From NCBI GenBank assembly GCA_031769625.1, contig JAUIMM010000484.1, positions 1,674,001-1,738,000 of the forward strand: DNA of 64,000 nucleotides. The letters are read 5' to 3'. Source of the stretch: Taudactylus pleione. Lineage: Eukaryota; Chordata; Amphibia; Anura; Myobatrachidae. The position numbers were made by a program, and so were the translations under genes. The notes under the pieces were generated by a model. The model worked only from the letters and a program-made list of their open reading frames with translations, was not told where the DNA came from and made no database searches. Positions 46,294 to 57,674 of the stretch are shown here, piece by piece. How positions within the stretch are numbered: position 1 is the first letter of the stretch; each line of letters begins with the position of its first letter.

Positions 46294-46780
46294 ATTAAGG
46301 TCCACATGGCCCTGGAGCTGACATTTACAAAGGGTCTATTGCAGAGGTTCCCAAACGCGGTCCTCCAGGCTCCCCAACAGTTCAGGTTTTAGAGATCTAC
46401 ATGTTTGAGCACAGGTGACCTAATTAGTACCTCAGTCAATTTGATGTAACCACCTGTGCTCATCCATGGATATCTCTAAAAACTGAACTGTTGGGGAGCC
46501 TTGTGTTTGGGAACCTTTGGCCTATTGTGTGCCACCTCAAGGGGTATGACCAGTGCTGTGGGGGTGTGGTCTGCACAGGGAGTGTGGTATGCATAACAAG
46601 TTGTGGCTAGAGTCTTTCTTTAATCACCTCAATTGCAGCCCTACTATGCTTATATCAACAGTGTTATGTGAAAGCCTACAAACAAAAAAAGAATAATTGC
46701 ACTTACTGATCACATGAATTTGAACCCTCTCTACAAAAGAGCATGTGGGTCTATTAGTGATGTCATGAATGTGACATCTC
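46294..46780. repeat. Repeat unit copy 2 (carries a different hAT element)
   Basis: Same order of blocks as 39354-40230: ATTAAGGTCCACATGGCCCT, GACCAGTGCTGTGGGGGTGT, ATCACCTCAATTGCA, GATCACATGAAT. It lacks the Harbinger-like insertion. Confidence 0.75.
46342..46519. mobile_element. hAT MITE at the same target as 39402
   Basis: Ends CAGAGGTTCCCAAAC and GTTTGGGAACCTTTG. Flanks are GTCTATTG (46334-46341) and GCCTATTG (46520-46527), an 8-bp duplication with one mismatch. The interior has AACAGTTCAGGTTTTAGAGA / TCTCTAAAAACTGAACTGTT arms. Confidence 0.88.
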
Positions 46781-47625
46781 TCTATATAAAAAGGATCTAA
46801 TCTTTTTACTAGTTATATCAAGAAGATATTCGATCTATACCCCATGATGAGAACAAAAAAAAAAAAAGTGACTCAGCGAAGCTTATACCTGTATACATAT
46901 ACAGTATATGTACACACATATACATTATGTATGTAAAAGCAGAGAGAGGCGGCACACCAGGGACTGGCACAGTGTAGAAAAAATATGTGGTGACAAGTTC
47001 TACATTGTGCCAGTCCCTGTAGGTATTTATGGTTTGGTTTTGGAAGGCACCGGGGCATCATATACTGAATTGACCGAATTACATAAGTGTTCGGCAGCAG
47101 CAGTATGAGGTGACAGTCTCCTGTGGGTCTATTTTCAATGGGTGACCTGGAGATGCAGCTCCACCCACCCCATTGTTAATCTGGCCCTGCACCCTGAGCT
47201 GCCAACTGACTACAATCCCAGAGTTTCCCCACTGGCCAGTGGGTTGAGCGGTCGGCCCCGTTACTTATCAGCCGGGACCACGTGACCACAAGGAAGCGTG
47301 GGCTCTGGCAGACAGTCTTGCGGCTGGTGAATAGGAGGGATCCATAGTGTGTGTGTAACCAGGCACACACTCCAACAGGAGGCAACAGGTCTGCTACCAT
47401 CCAAGACAGCGGAGGATCATAGAAATACACAGGACACCGGGTAAGTTGATGGACCGGAGGGCATGGGACGCCGCCCCTCCAGAGCGCAACTACCACAGAT
47501 TTCTTACTCACATACCTTTTTTTTTGCTCGAGACTCTTGGTGCTCATCTATATACCTTTTCTTCATATACTGACTCTCCTTTTTTTATGTGCGCTGATAC
47601 CGCTTCTAGGCTACGTACATCTCCG
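46781..47625. other. Intergenic, with a promoter-like block
   Basis: No coding sequence recognised. 47205-47455 is locally GC-rich, with ACTACAATCCCAGAG (ZNF143/SBF-like), CCACGTGACC (E-box) and GGTAAGTTG at 47439, a good plus-strand donor. It could be a non-coding first exon or part of a repeat; see findings. Confidence 0.3.
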
Positions 47626-47628
47626 CCA

Positions 47629-47805
47629 TTGTGCCTTATAACCAATGCAGGGAAATGATACTAATGATCCCATTTGAAAGTATATATCTCTGGTTTTTTT
47701 TTAAATATAACAGCTACATAATGGGGGTAAGATGCAATCAGGGAGATTGCTAGATTCTTCAGGGAGTCAGGGAGATTGCTACTCTTTCAGGGAGTCTCCT
47801 TGACA
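47629..47805. repeat. Local duplication, copy 1
   Basis: TTGTGCCTTATAACCAATGC AGGG through AAGTATATATCTCT and CAATCAGGGAGATTGCTAG repeats at 48412-48600 in the same orientation. Within each copy CAGGGAGATTGCTA is itself repeated. Confidence 0.75.
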
Positions 47806-47964
47806 AATGTTAAAGAGCCCCAAAGCAGTTAGTAAGAGCTACTTGTTGATGAAAACACACTGATACTTTACAGGGCTTGCTCATGTATTGTGTTTTACAT
47901 GGGGGTCCATATAAGTGTCCAAGAAAAACCTTTTAGCAAAATTCATGTATCCATAAGGATCACT

Positions 47965-48410
47965 GGGCCGCAAGCAGGTCGATGGTGGTACAGTGCACAT
48001 GCGCACGACGGAGCCGGCTCCGTCGTGCGCATGCGCGAGACCCAGATAGCGACGGGCAAACCGTTGCTCTGGGTCTCGTACCAAAGGGGGCGTGCTGTCG
48101 ATGTTGAGTGACAGCATGCCCCCTTTGGTGGGCGTGCCGGGGGCGTGGCTACCCAGACAGAGGCGTTCCCATGGGAACGCCTACCGTCTGGGGCCGGCCC
48201 CACTGACATCACAAGGTATGTCATTGGGAGTGCTTTCGGCTCAGTTTGACCCAAAAGCACTCCAGGGCTTGCGGCAACGAGACCCTACGACAAGGGTCTC
48301 GTTGCAAGCCCGATGGTCGCGATGGTCTTGACCATCGCGACCATCTTCCTGGCCGCTCGCTATAGCTGTGGCTGTGGGTGTGTCAGAGTGTCCGGCTCTG
48401 AATCAGGGCC
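47965..48410. mobile_element. MITE, subfamily B, ACT target duplication
   Basis: Right end GCTCTGAATCAGGGCC, left end GGGCCGCAAGCAGG (diverged). ACT is at 47962-47964 and 48411-48413. It shares GACCATCGCGACCATC and GGGGGCGTGCTGTC with 2797 and 58685. Confidence 0.75.
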
Positions 48411-48411
48411 A

Positions 48412-48600
48412 CTGTGCCTTATAACCAATGAAGGGAAATGGCACTGATTATACAATTTGAATGTATATATCTCTACATAATTCGGTTAAGGTGCAATCAG
48501 GGAGATTGCTACTTTTTCAGGGACAATCAGGGAGATTGCTAGGCTCTTCAGGGAGTTTGTTACTATTTCAGAGAGTCTCCCTGAAAATCAGGGAGTGTTG
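48412..48600. repeat. Local duplication, copy 2
   Basis: See 47629-47805. The copy begins right at the edge of the MITE at 47965-48410. Confidence 0.75.
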
Positions 48601-49335
48601 GCAAGTATGCTTCACCCCTTACCCTAAAATCACCCTTGCACTTGCACTCACCATACTTCCCGATATTCCTGACAGTCGAGATGGCTCTCAAAGCTGTAAT
48701 ATTCTGGAATGCACAATGTGAGCCTGTTAGTGATGCAGTCTCTCAAATTATAGACAATCATAAGTATATTACTATTACTAGTATATAAAATATATTTTTC
48801 TGCACTTATTACAGGTACTTATTAAAGTATATAAACTCAAAAAGACTCAAAACACCAGCCGATCAGGACTAATCAGCAAGCTCTTGGCCAGATTACATAA
48901 TTTCCAACTGATCAGATCCTGTACAATGGTACAGTGATGCTCTTGTGCTTAGTATGATGCCAGCTCAGCAGGGAGTGGTGATTACCACCATTATACCCTA
49001 TGATTGATCACATCCTACAGACCTAGTAGCCATAATGTAGACTACACTGTAATGTTCCAAACTTAGTAGAAAGTGAGGTTCCCAGGAGAAAGTTCTTGGA
49101 AACTCAGCTGTCTGAACCAGCTCTGAAAGGATTGAGGTGCCAAGCTGGCAATGGCCTTTCAGGGAAGGGATGAGGACATTTAAGTGACTTAGTGGAAAGG
49201 ATTTATATACAGGGTATCCAAAGTTAAATGTGGATAGTGCTTTGCTGAAACAAGTTCACCTGGTTGGTGGTCCTACGAAACTCGTGTGCACATCTAATGT
49301 TAGATCTTCACAAATTCTGTATAGCCTGATACCAG
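48601..49335. other. Intergenic, nothing recognised
   Basis: AT-rich. No gene or repeat identified. Confidence 0.35.
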
Positions 49336-49510
49336 GGGGTATATTTATTAAAGTGCGGGTTTTTAGAAGTGGAGATGTTGCCCATAGCAACCAATCAGAT
49401 TCTACTTATCATGTATCTAGTACCTTGTAGAAGATAATAGCTAGGATCTGATAGGTTGCTGTGGGCAACAACTCCACTTCTAAAAACCAGCACTTTAGTA
49501 AATATACCCC
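49336..49510. mobile_element. Fold-back MITE
   Basis: GGGGTATATTTATTAAAGTG and CACTTTAGTAAATATACCCC, with inner arms TTTTTAGAAGTGGAG and CTCCACTTCTAAAAA. A known-looking vertebrate/amphibian fold-back type with an AACCAATCAGATTC core. No exact target duplication. Confidence 0.75.
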
Positions 49511-49620
49511 AAGATAAGCAACTAAGCAGTGAGGCACCTGACAGATGTTTTTAGGTCGAATGATGTGTGGACCTTGTTGTAAGTCCCATCCAATTAGGGG
49601 AACTTTTTCAATGTGTGTAA

Positions 49621-49940
49621 TGCTGGGTACACACTAGACGATATGTCGTCCGATCCGGCGTATTGGAGCAACATATCGGGTACATTGTCTAGTATGCATC
49701 CGCTATGTCGCTAACGATGCACGCTTCCGCGCATTGTTAGCGACATCCTCGGTCGGCTCTACATGCAGGCCCTCAAGGAGGGATGCCGTTAGTGAGGGCC
49801 ATGCTGCTGAATGGAGCATGGCCCCCGCCGTCGCTGCCCTCATCGGCAAGTATGTATGCACTTACCGATGCCGGCTCCCCTACCGGGTCCCATCGCTACT
49901 GAGGTTGGGCTGTGTACACATCGTTTAGTGTGTACCCAAC
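49621..49940. mobile_element. Harbinger-like MITE, TAA/TTA flanks
   Basis: Ends TGCTGGGTACACACTAGACG and GTTTAGTGTGTACCCAAC. The left flank is TAA (49618-49620) and the right flank TTA (49941-49943). The interior has ATATGTCG/CGCTATGTCG motifs. Confidence 0.75.
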
Positions 49941-50103
49941 TTAAGTCCATCGTCTATGACCAGTAGATCGGGAAATAGATACGCAACCGTGGTGGATTAT
50001 ATGAATGGGCTATATGATTATTTCTGCTTAACGTATGATTGCATGGCACAGTCTAAAATTGTCTCTGGCAAGGTGTCAGGTTTGTTTAGGGATTCACTAT
50101 ATA

Positions 50104-50302
50104 GGGGTCTATTTACTAAGCAGTGTTAAGAGACAGAGTGAAAAGTGATAAGTTTGTGATAAGGTGCCAACCAATCAGCTCCCAACAGTAATTTTTCAAA
50201 CACAGCCTGTGAGATGACAGTTGGGAGCTGATTGGCTGGCACCTTATCACTTTCTTATCATTTTTCACTCTGTCTCCTAACACTGCTTAGTAAATAGACC
50301 CC
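50104..50302. mobile_element. Fold-back MITE, ATA target duplication
   Basis: Ends GGGGTCTATTTACTAAGC and its complement. ATA is at 50101-50103 and 50303-50305. Same family as 2115-2291. Confidence 0.85.
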
Positions 50303-52490
50303 ATAAGCACTTACTGAATGGGCACCTCCAGATGGTAGATGTTCTGCTTTCCTAGTTATCTATGGTCGTCATCATTTTAGGAAAAAGAAAACGTCTTTCC
50401 GATCCCTGTTACATTTCTGCTCTATTAATACCATTTACTCTGAGAGACCCATTACTACCAAACAATCTGGTAAAATATAAGCTCGATGGCAACCCACAGG
50501 TAACACATGGATAACCTAGAAATTACTTCCTGATATTACTGCTATTTGTCTTACAGTTTTCAGCATGTACATACCCTCTGCTCAGAGGATTGCTATAATG
50601 AGGCAGGCTGAAGCAGTCATGTTAGGCAACAGAATTTAATGTCAGCATATTGCAGGGAATCAATTTGAAATAATGCAAATGTCTACACCCATGGTTTCTT
50701 CTATGGTGATGGAACAAATGCTAGATATAGTCTTGGTTAAAGTATTATTTTATTTTATGCTCTCTGCTCATCTCAGGTCCCTTAAACTTTTTAGTTCCCA
50801 ACACCATGTACCAGCTTACCTCTACATTGTGTAATAGTTTGGGTAAGTGTGAAATAGAGCTTAATAATCCATGATGTATTTTAGCAGTTAATTGTCGACA
50901 CCAGTTGTCCAAAATGATGTAAGTTCTATGCAGTTGTCTAGTCAATCACTGTTGCTCTGCAAGCACCTGAATCCGAATTAGCATGATCAGCTCTTCATCC
51001 AGAGCGATACTTCTGCAATGTAAAAAGACCTATTTTCCCAAAGAGCATTTTGTACACGTAGATCAGCTTGCCACTGATTGTGTAGCTCTCCAAGTGAGAA
51101 CGGAATATTCTTATTTCGGCACTAATCCTAAACCTGCAGTGTCTATTCTGGCCTTGTCAATAATTTTTTTTTAAACAATGGATTTTTTCCCACACAAAGG
51201 GGCGATACCGCATCAGAACCTAGAACAGACTGACTGACTGCTAGTCACATAAAGCTGCCTTACATTCTGTTAATAAAACCCCTAGTGCTAAACTTCTGTT
51301 GCAGCATCTGTCACTCTCAGCTTGACCATTGGCTATAGCCCTAGTGATTGCTTCCCCAATTAAACATACGGAAGAAAATTAATATATTCTGTATTGATCA
51401 GAATTCATATGGCTCATTGTCAATGTCTGCAGTAACCATACACTGTATTTACCTCCAATAATAAATTGTACTGTCCATTTCTCCAAACTCCAAATAAGTG
51501 CTCTATTTATGCCAACCCTTTTTTAAGCCACCCTCACTACAGTATCACATGTAGTCTCTGCACAAAAATCCATCAAGTATTATTAAGACAGTTATATGTT
51601 ACTTAGGTGGTGCAGTCGGTGTAGTGCACCAGAGCCCCTACACAGACCAGCAACGAGATTTCCTCTGGGCTCAATCATTTTGAGGAACATCGAACTGGCC
51701 CAGGGCAGGGAATATAGTCGGCCCCAGTGCCTTGAGGGACCAGCCCCTTTCTTAGGGAGGCAGAGCTGACCTTGTGTGTGTGTGCACCCACAGCATCGTG
51801 ATCCTGGTGTCACTGCCAGCCGTGGATGGGGAGCGAACCTTACAGGCACCTGGACGGACTTTTATTCCAGTAATTGCCGACCAACCACCGGACTCCTGGA
51901 GAACCCTTATTTTCAGACAAGGTCAGCTCCTTTCAACAGATATGGTGGCCGCACCATGCTAAAGTGTGTGCTTGTCCCCCAGTCACTCTCTGCCTCCCAT
52001 TGTCAATTTCTGCCTCCCGCTGTCACTCTCTGCCTCTAACTCTCACCCACAGCCATTCCCTGTCACCCTCTGCCTCTCCTTGCCACCCACTGCCTCCACA
52101 GTCAAGCACTGCTACCCAATGCCTCTCCCCTTCCACCCTTGGCCGACCAACCAGCAGTTCAGATCGTTTCAACTGATATGGTGGCCGCACCGGAGCATCC
52201 TGAGACAGGCTGCAAGAGCAGCAGTGTGCACATCTGAAGTATCCTAAGCATGCTCCAGACGGCCCTGCTGCAGACATTCCAGGCACCCTGCTAGCCAGAT
52301 GCAGGAGCCGTAGGTGAGCAGTGGTGCTGCCCACAGAACTCTGCATTCCCGTGCGGCTGCACCACTGGCATAGCCCTAGTTACAGCCCTGTATATATGTG
52401 TTGGTGTTCTATAAATGTGTATATTGGTAACTAAATAAATTTAGTTACCAATCCTGTCATACCTCGGACACAAACCTATCATCTCTTACA
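50303..52490. other. Intergenic; a GC-richer pyrimidine tract, no gene recognised
   Basis: 51940-52140 has repeated TGTCACTCTCTGCCTC and CTGCCTCCC strings. 51590-52380 is bounded by GGTGCAGTCGGTGTAGTGCA and GCGGCTGCACCACTGGCAT, perhaps an old inverted element. The short frames are overlapping and unconvincing. Confidence 0.35.
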
Positions 52491-52494
52491 TTTC

Positions 52495-52925
52495 AGTGAG
52501 AAACCTTACACATGGAGCTATTTGCTCTTGCATTAGAAAGCTGTGAATTTTAACTATATGAAGATACTTTTAATTGCTGGCTGAAAACCTTTGCAACTTG
52601 GTCGATGTACAGTATGTAGTTTGCAGCCACACATCCTGCAGCCGGACACTACATATAACTGCTCATCTGCAATGGTTTATACTGACAATTACAAGTAGCT
52701 TCATATAGTTAGAATTCACAGGTTTCCTTTGTAGGAGCAAATCATTCAAAGTGTAAGATATCTGACTTTGAATGTGTGTAGTGTAGTGAATGTGTAGTGA
52801 TGGGTTTGAGTCCCATGTATGACAATATTTTGAAATGTGTTAAATTAAGCAGAATCTTCATATAGTTAGAATTCACAGGCTTACTTTGCACAAGCAAATA
52901 GCTCCATGTGTAAAATGTCTAATTG
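52495..52925. repeat. Three related copies of a 65-bp sequence
   Basis: CTTCATATAGTTAGAATTCA CAGG... GCAAATAGCTCCATGTGTAA occurs at about 52853-52918 and (partly) 52695-52760, and inverted at 52500-52568. The purpose is unknown. Confidence 0.6.
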
Positions 52926-53365
52926 CAAAGTATGAGGTGATGGGTTCAAGTCCCAGGTATGCCTCTCGACTGGGTCTCAAGGAAGAAATGCTGTCACAGC
53001 AGATCAAACAAGGCACCTCTCCAGCTGGGCACCTCTCCAGCTGCTTACTGCATTGCGTCGACCTTGAATCCATGCTACTTTAGTTAAAATTTGCACCATA
53101 TTCCTTTAGTTAGCAATATCACAATACTTTAGAAAGTAATTGTATCACACCCTAAGCTAAATAGAATTATGCTGTATGACCATAATAATTAATATTAAGG
53201 TTTACACTGAATGGCCAATTGCTTTGGCACCACCTTTGTCCTTGAACAAGTGTGAGGAGATGGGAGTGTCAGGACCTTAAAAATATTTGGCCTGCTGGAG
53301 ACTGTTTCTCATCCAAGGTGTGTTTGTAATATAGTGTAATAATCATGTATGTATATATTTATTTT

Positions 53366-53570
53366 GGGCCTGATTCAGGTTTAGGAGAAAATAAAAAAAG
53401 AAGCAAAAAAAGAGCAATTTGCTTTTTGGAACAAACCATGTTACAATGCAGGGTGTGCAAAAGCATTTATGTTTTTTACATGCAAGGCAAATACTGGGCA
53501 ACTTTGTCTTTACACTGAAACTTAGAATGATGGTAGGATACACCCCTTTCCAACTCTAAGGACCGGATTC
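53366..53570. repeat. Fragment of a repeat also at 6490-6650
   Basis: Starts GGGCCTGATTCAGG. TACTGGGCAACTTTGTCTTT ACAC and CCTTTCCAACTCTAAGG resemble 6590-6656. Ends not fixed. Confidence 0.45.
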
Positions 53571-53687
53571 AGAGGTATACGCTAATGCGTGAGTGACTGT
53601 TCACATTATTCAAGCTATAAAATTAGTGTAAACAAGACTGCTCTAGGATATGTGATTGGTTAGATACCTCATTTCTTCCAATCTATT

Positions 53688-53999
53688 GGTCTGATTCAGA
53701 TTTGGGAATAGAGTAATAAAGAGCAAGTAACTGTGCATCTTGGTTAAAACAGGTTGCACTGCAGGTGGGGCAGATTTCAAATGTGCAGAGAAATTTAGAT
53801 GTAAGAAAGGAGTGTCCACACTGAAATCTAAATTGCAGTGTAAAAATAAAACTGTTCAGCATGTGTGGGCAACATGCAAAAGCAGCCAGCATGCAAAAAC
53901 AAATGTATGTATTTGCACCCCTTGCATTGCAACATGGTTTATCCATGTACACAGTTACTTGCTCTATCTGACTTTATTCCCAAATCCGAATCAGGTTCC
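53688..53999. mobile_element. MITE with GATTCAGATTTGGGAATA ends
   Basis: GGTCTGATTCAGATTTGGGA and its complement TCCCAAATCCGAATCAGG. Inner arms are less well matched. Related in its tip to the GGGCCTGATTCAG group. Confidence 0.6.
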
Positions 54000-54884
54000 A
54001 TATGCCCCAGGCACTCTCAAATCACACCCGACCAGCGTATAGACTTCAGGTATATTGCTATGATTTTGGAAGCTCCTAACTGGTGTATATATAAATTTTT
54101 AGTCAAAAACAGATAAAATATGGTGAAGTCTTTGATCTCTGTTTATATTTAGTCACACTATTTGGTTAGATGTCTACTTGAATACCCCCTGTTGTGTTGG
54201 GAGCCAGGTAAGCACCCTCAAGTCATCTATATGCAGACATACAAAAGGCCTTATGCTTACCAATCTCCTCTCCCAGGGGCACCTGGTCTGCACAGGTAAT
54301 TGCTTTCCTGCTCACAGGATCATAAATAATGTACTTACTAATGAAACAACACCAGACCCCCTTTCAGGCTTCCTGAGTGATATTAACAGTCTACTTTTCT
54401 GTGTGGAGCAGAATTACAGAAATGTGCCCATGCGTGCACCACGCTATGCCTTGTCATGGGCTGCATTTGCATCATACAATCTTATGGAGTTGCGGGTGTG
54501 AACGAAACATAATTGTTCATGGCTGAGCAACTCGCGCCATTCGTGGCAAAGATACAAGAGGACACATCTGTATAACCTAACTTCAAAAGAACATGACTTG
54601 CAATATCCTCTAACATACCCATAATCTCTACAGTACATATGAGCATCAAAAGCTGCACTGTGCCCCAATGTGTTTGATTTGTTGGTTTGGACAGTGAGGC
54701 CTTGCTGCAGGATATGCTAGAAATTACAATGGGTCACAGCCAGTGCTTAAAGTGGTTCTATAGAGGTGGTGGAACTCACTTCCCTATCCACCCTAACCCC
54801 CCTGTGGGTGACACACTCCTAGCCACTCCCCTTCCTGCCCACTTGCCAGAAGCCTCTCCTCTTCAAGCATGTCCGTTCTGGGGA

Positions 54885-55240
54885 TGGAGGGGCAGTGGGA
54901 GCAGGGTGATCACACACAGTGGGGATGGGGGTCAGTGGGAGCAGGGTGATCAAACACAGTGGGGATGGGGGGGTCAGTGGGAGCAGGGTGATCACACACA
55001 GTGGGGATGGGGGTCAGTGGGAGCAGGGTGATCAAACACAGTGGGGATGGGGGGGCAGTGGGAGCAGGGTGATCACACACACAGTGGGGATGGGGGTCAG
55101 TGGGAGCAGGGTGATCACACACAGTGGGGATGGGGGGGCAGTGGGAGCAGGGTGATCACACTCAGTGGGGATGGGGGGGCAGTGGGAGCAGGGTGATCAC
55201 ACACAGTGGGGATGGGGGGGCAGGGTGATCAGATGCAGTG
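54885..55240. repeat. Minisatellite, about 39-42 bp unit, about 9 copies
   Basis: The unit GTGGGAGCAGGGTGATCACA / CACAGTGGGGATGGGGG(G)TCA varies by G-run length. Open frames on both strands come from this array and are not genes. Confidence 0.92.
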
Positions 55241-55817
55241 GGATGATTAGATAAGATAATAAGAGTGAAGGAAAAGTGTGTGCAGTGTTATTACATTCAT
55301 TTTGCAGACAGAGTGAAATGAAAACATAAAGTGGGGTAACACACACACACTCTTTCAGTGTAGCTGTACTGCTGCAGAGTATTTAATACCAGCAGCATGG
55401 CAGTAACCAGTACAGCAGTTCTGAATTCTGAAATACATGGCTGGCTCTCTCTTAGCGTCCGCGTGGGTCCTCTCTTAGTGCGGAAGGAGAGACAGACACG
55501 TGATTACGTCATTGTGCTGCCTCTTATGTGCCACTTCTGCATGAAAGGGAAAGAAGGAGGCAGGGCGGGTTAAGTCAATCAATGTTGTGGCGCCACCCAC
55601 CCACCACATCTATTGATATTGATGGAGCTGGTGAAGAGGGAAGCCAGCCTGAGCATCCAAAACGGAAACTATGTCCTTCTTCATAATCGCTAATTGGGCA
55701 GTGCAGCAGCTGCCTGCCCTGCTGTACTTAATGTTCGGTCATGTGCATGTTTGGCCAGCTGGGCAAGGTGGGGCAGCCAGAGAGAAGCTGCTGCCGAGAC
55801 AGCGTCCTTCTTACTTA

Positions 55818-56765
55818 GGGCCTGATTCAGCAAGCAACGCAAAGGAGAGAACGCACGCAATTGGGCGATGTTTTTGTACTGCACATGCGTGCGCGAACTA
55901 GCCAGTGCTATCGGGTAAACGCACGCAGACTACATGCAGCGTGTACGCAGGCCCCTTCTGATATTGATTGACAGGAAGTGCCATGTGTGGCGTATGCAGG
56001 TGTTTTAGGGGTGTCGATAATTAAGCCAGTGCGGCGACGGATGTAGTGATGAGACTCTGGGCCTGATTCAGAGACGGACGCTATTTGCGCTCGCTCGTTC
56101 AGAAAAAGGGGCCAGATATTTTAATAGAGCGCTCGCTCTTTGCGGTCTGTTGACGCCTCTATTTCTGAGCGAGTGAACGAAATATGCGCTCGCTATTTTG
56201 TAAAGACGCCCCCTGGCCGTTCGCATCATACGTCATCTCCGCTATTTATTAGATTAATCGAGTACATCGAAAGGCGTCTGAACTGCTTGTAGTGCTTGTG
56301 GTTGGATTTTCCTACTGCAATCATGCGAACAGTTCAGGCTAAGAGACAACCAAGTGACGTGGCCGATGACGCTGCTTTGTTAATTATGCACACCCTTAAA
56401 ATGCCCGTTTTGACAGTTTGGCACGCCTGCGTTCAGATCTCCACTCCCCGTTTTCAAGCACCTTCCCCTGTTACCACCCACAAACGCCTCATCCTGTCAC
56501 TCAAATTAGCAGGCACTCGCAATTTTGCGAACACACGATTTCCGACCGCACTGACTGGTTGGCGCATGCGCATTACGACCCATACGCATGCGCAGATGTG
56601 CGAACATTGCTCGGAGCAAACGAGCGGCCGCTTACGAGCGGCTCTGAATCAGGCCCTCTGTGCACACAGGAAGTTGCCAAGATCCTGCACAAGGTCTGGT
56701 CAACCACTGTTATGCAAATGTGGTCGATGGTTCTCGATCTTTGCGTTCCTTGCTGAATCCGGCCC
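55818..56765. mobile_element. MITE, GGGCCTGATTCAGCAAGC ends, TTA target duplication (outer)
   Basis: Ends GGGCCTGATTCAGCAAGC and CTTGCTGAATCCGGCCC. TTA is at 55815-55817 and 56766-56768. About 350 bp of its own sequence remains once the nested 598-bp element is discounted. Confidence 0.85.
56059..56656. mobile_element. MITE of the 599-bp family, subfamily A (inner), TCT target duplication
   Basis: Ends GGGCCTGATTCAGAGACGGA and GGCTCTGAATCAGGCCC. TCT is at 56056-56058 and 56657-56659. 598 bp, inverse orientation to 40653 and 62133. Confidence 0.9.
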
Positions 56766-57073
56766 TTAGTTACTGGCACTGTGGCCAGGCAAAGGGGTGG
56801 GCAGAGGCGGGGCAGCCAGAGAGAAGCAACTGCTGAGACAGCATCCTTCTTAATCAGGCAGCCGTAGCTGCCTGTACTTAGTTACTGACACTGTGGCCAG
56901 GCAAAGTGGGCAGGTGGAGGCGGGGTAGCCAGAGGGAAGCTGCTGCCAAGACAGCGTCCTTCTTAATCAGGCAGCTGCAGCTGCCTGTTCTTAGTTACTG
57001 ACACTGTGGCCAGGTAAGGTGGGCGTACGGAAGTGAAACGGGTTCCGCCTCCATTTACTGCTGCTGGAACTCA

Positions 57074-57674
57074 GGATTTCATTCAGAGTTGGTCGTAAGA
57101 AGCCGCTTGGTCGTACCCAGCGATGTTCGCAAAACAGCGCATGCGTAAGTTTTGCAATGCGCGTGCGCAAACTAGCTGTTGCAATCGTCAATTTTTCTCT
57201 CCTTCAACTTGGCTAGGTCGTTAGTTTGAGTGACAGAATGAGCCGTTTGTGGGTGGTAACAGGGGAAGGTGCTTGTGAACGGGAGAGTGGAGATCCGAAC
57301 GCAGGCGTGCCTGACTATGCAAACGGCGTTTTATGGGAGTGCATAATTAACTAAGTAGTGTCATGGCACATGTGACATGGAAGGTTTTTACACTGACTTG
57401 ATCGTAGTGCTTAAGAGAGGGTATGGTCAACTTTAAGCTCTACGACCAACTCCGATGGTTCCCGATGGTCTTGATTAATCCTTATATGCCCGGAGATGAC
57501 GTGTATTGTGAACAAGAAGGGGGCGTGTTTTTAGTCTTACAGCCGCATCCTCCCCTCGCTCGTCCAGCTAACGATCCCATCTTAACAACGCAACTTGCGA
57601 GCGATTCCTTTGCATATCCGGCCCCTTTTTCCTTACGACCGTGCGGCCGCGACGACCGACTCTGAATGAGGTCC
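57074..57674. mobile_element. Diverged 601-bp member of subfamily A, TCA target duplication
   Basis: Ends GGATTTCATTCAGAGTTGGT and CGACTCTGAATGAGGTCC. TCA is at 57071-57073 and 57675-57677. The interior GAGTGACAGAATGAGCCGTT and GGTGGTAACAGGGGAAGGTG match 40653-41251. Confidence 0.85.

Larger units (their letters stand above)
55690..57015. repeat. Tandem repeat (about 115-bp unit, 3-4 copies) interrupted by nested MITEs
   Basis: The unit includes CTGTGGCCAGGCAAAGTGGG, CAGCCAGAGAGAAGCTGCTG, GAGACAGCGTCCTTCTTA and CAGCTGCAGCTGCCTG. Copies are at about 55750-55815, 56770-56885, 56886-57000 and the start of another. The first copy is cut by the MITE at 55818-56765. Confidence 0.75.

Noticed and set aside
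54910..55155. Collagen-like or Gly/Ser-rich frames on both strands
   Set aside because: Arise from the 39-42 bp minisatellite.
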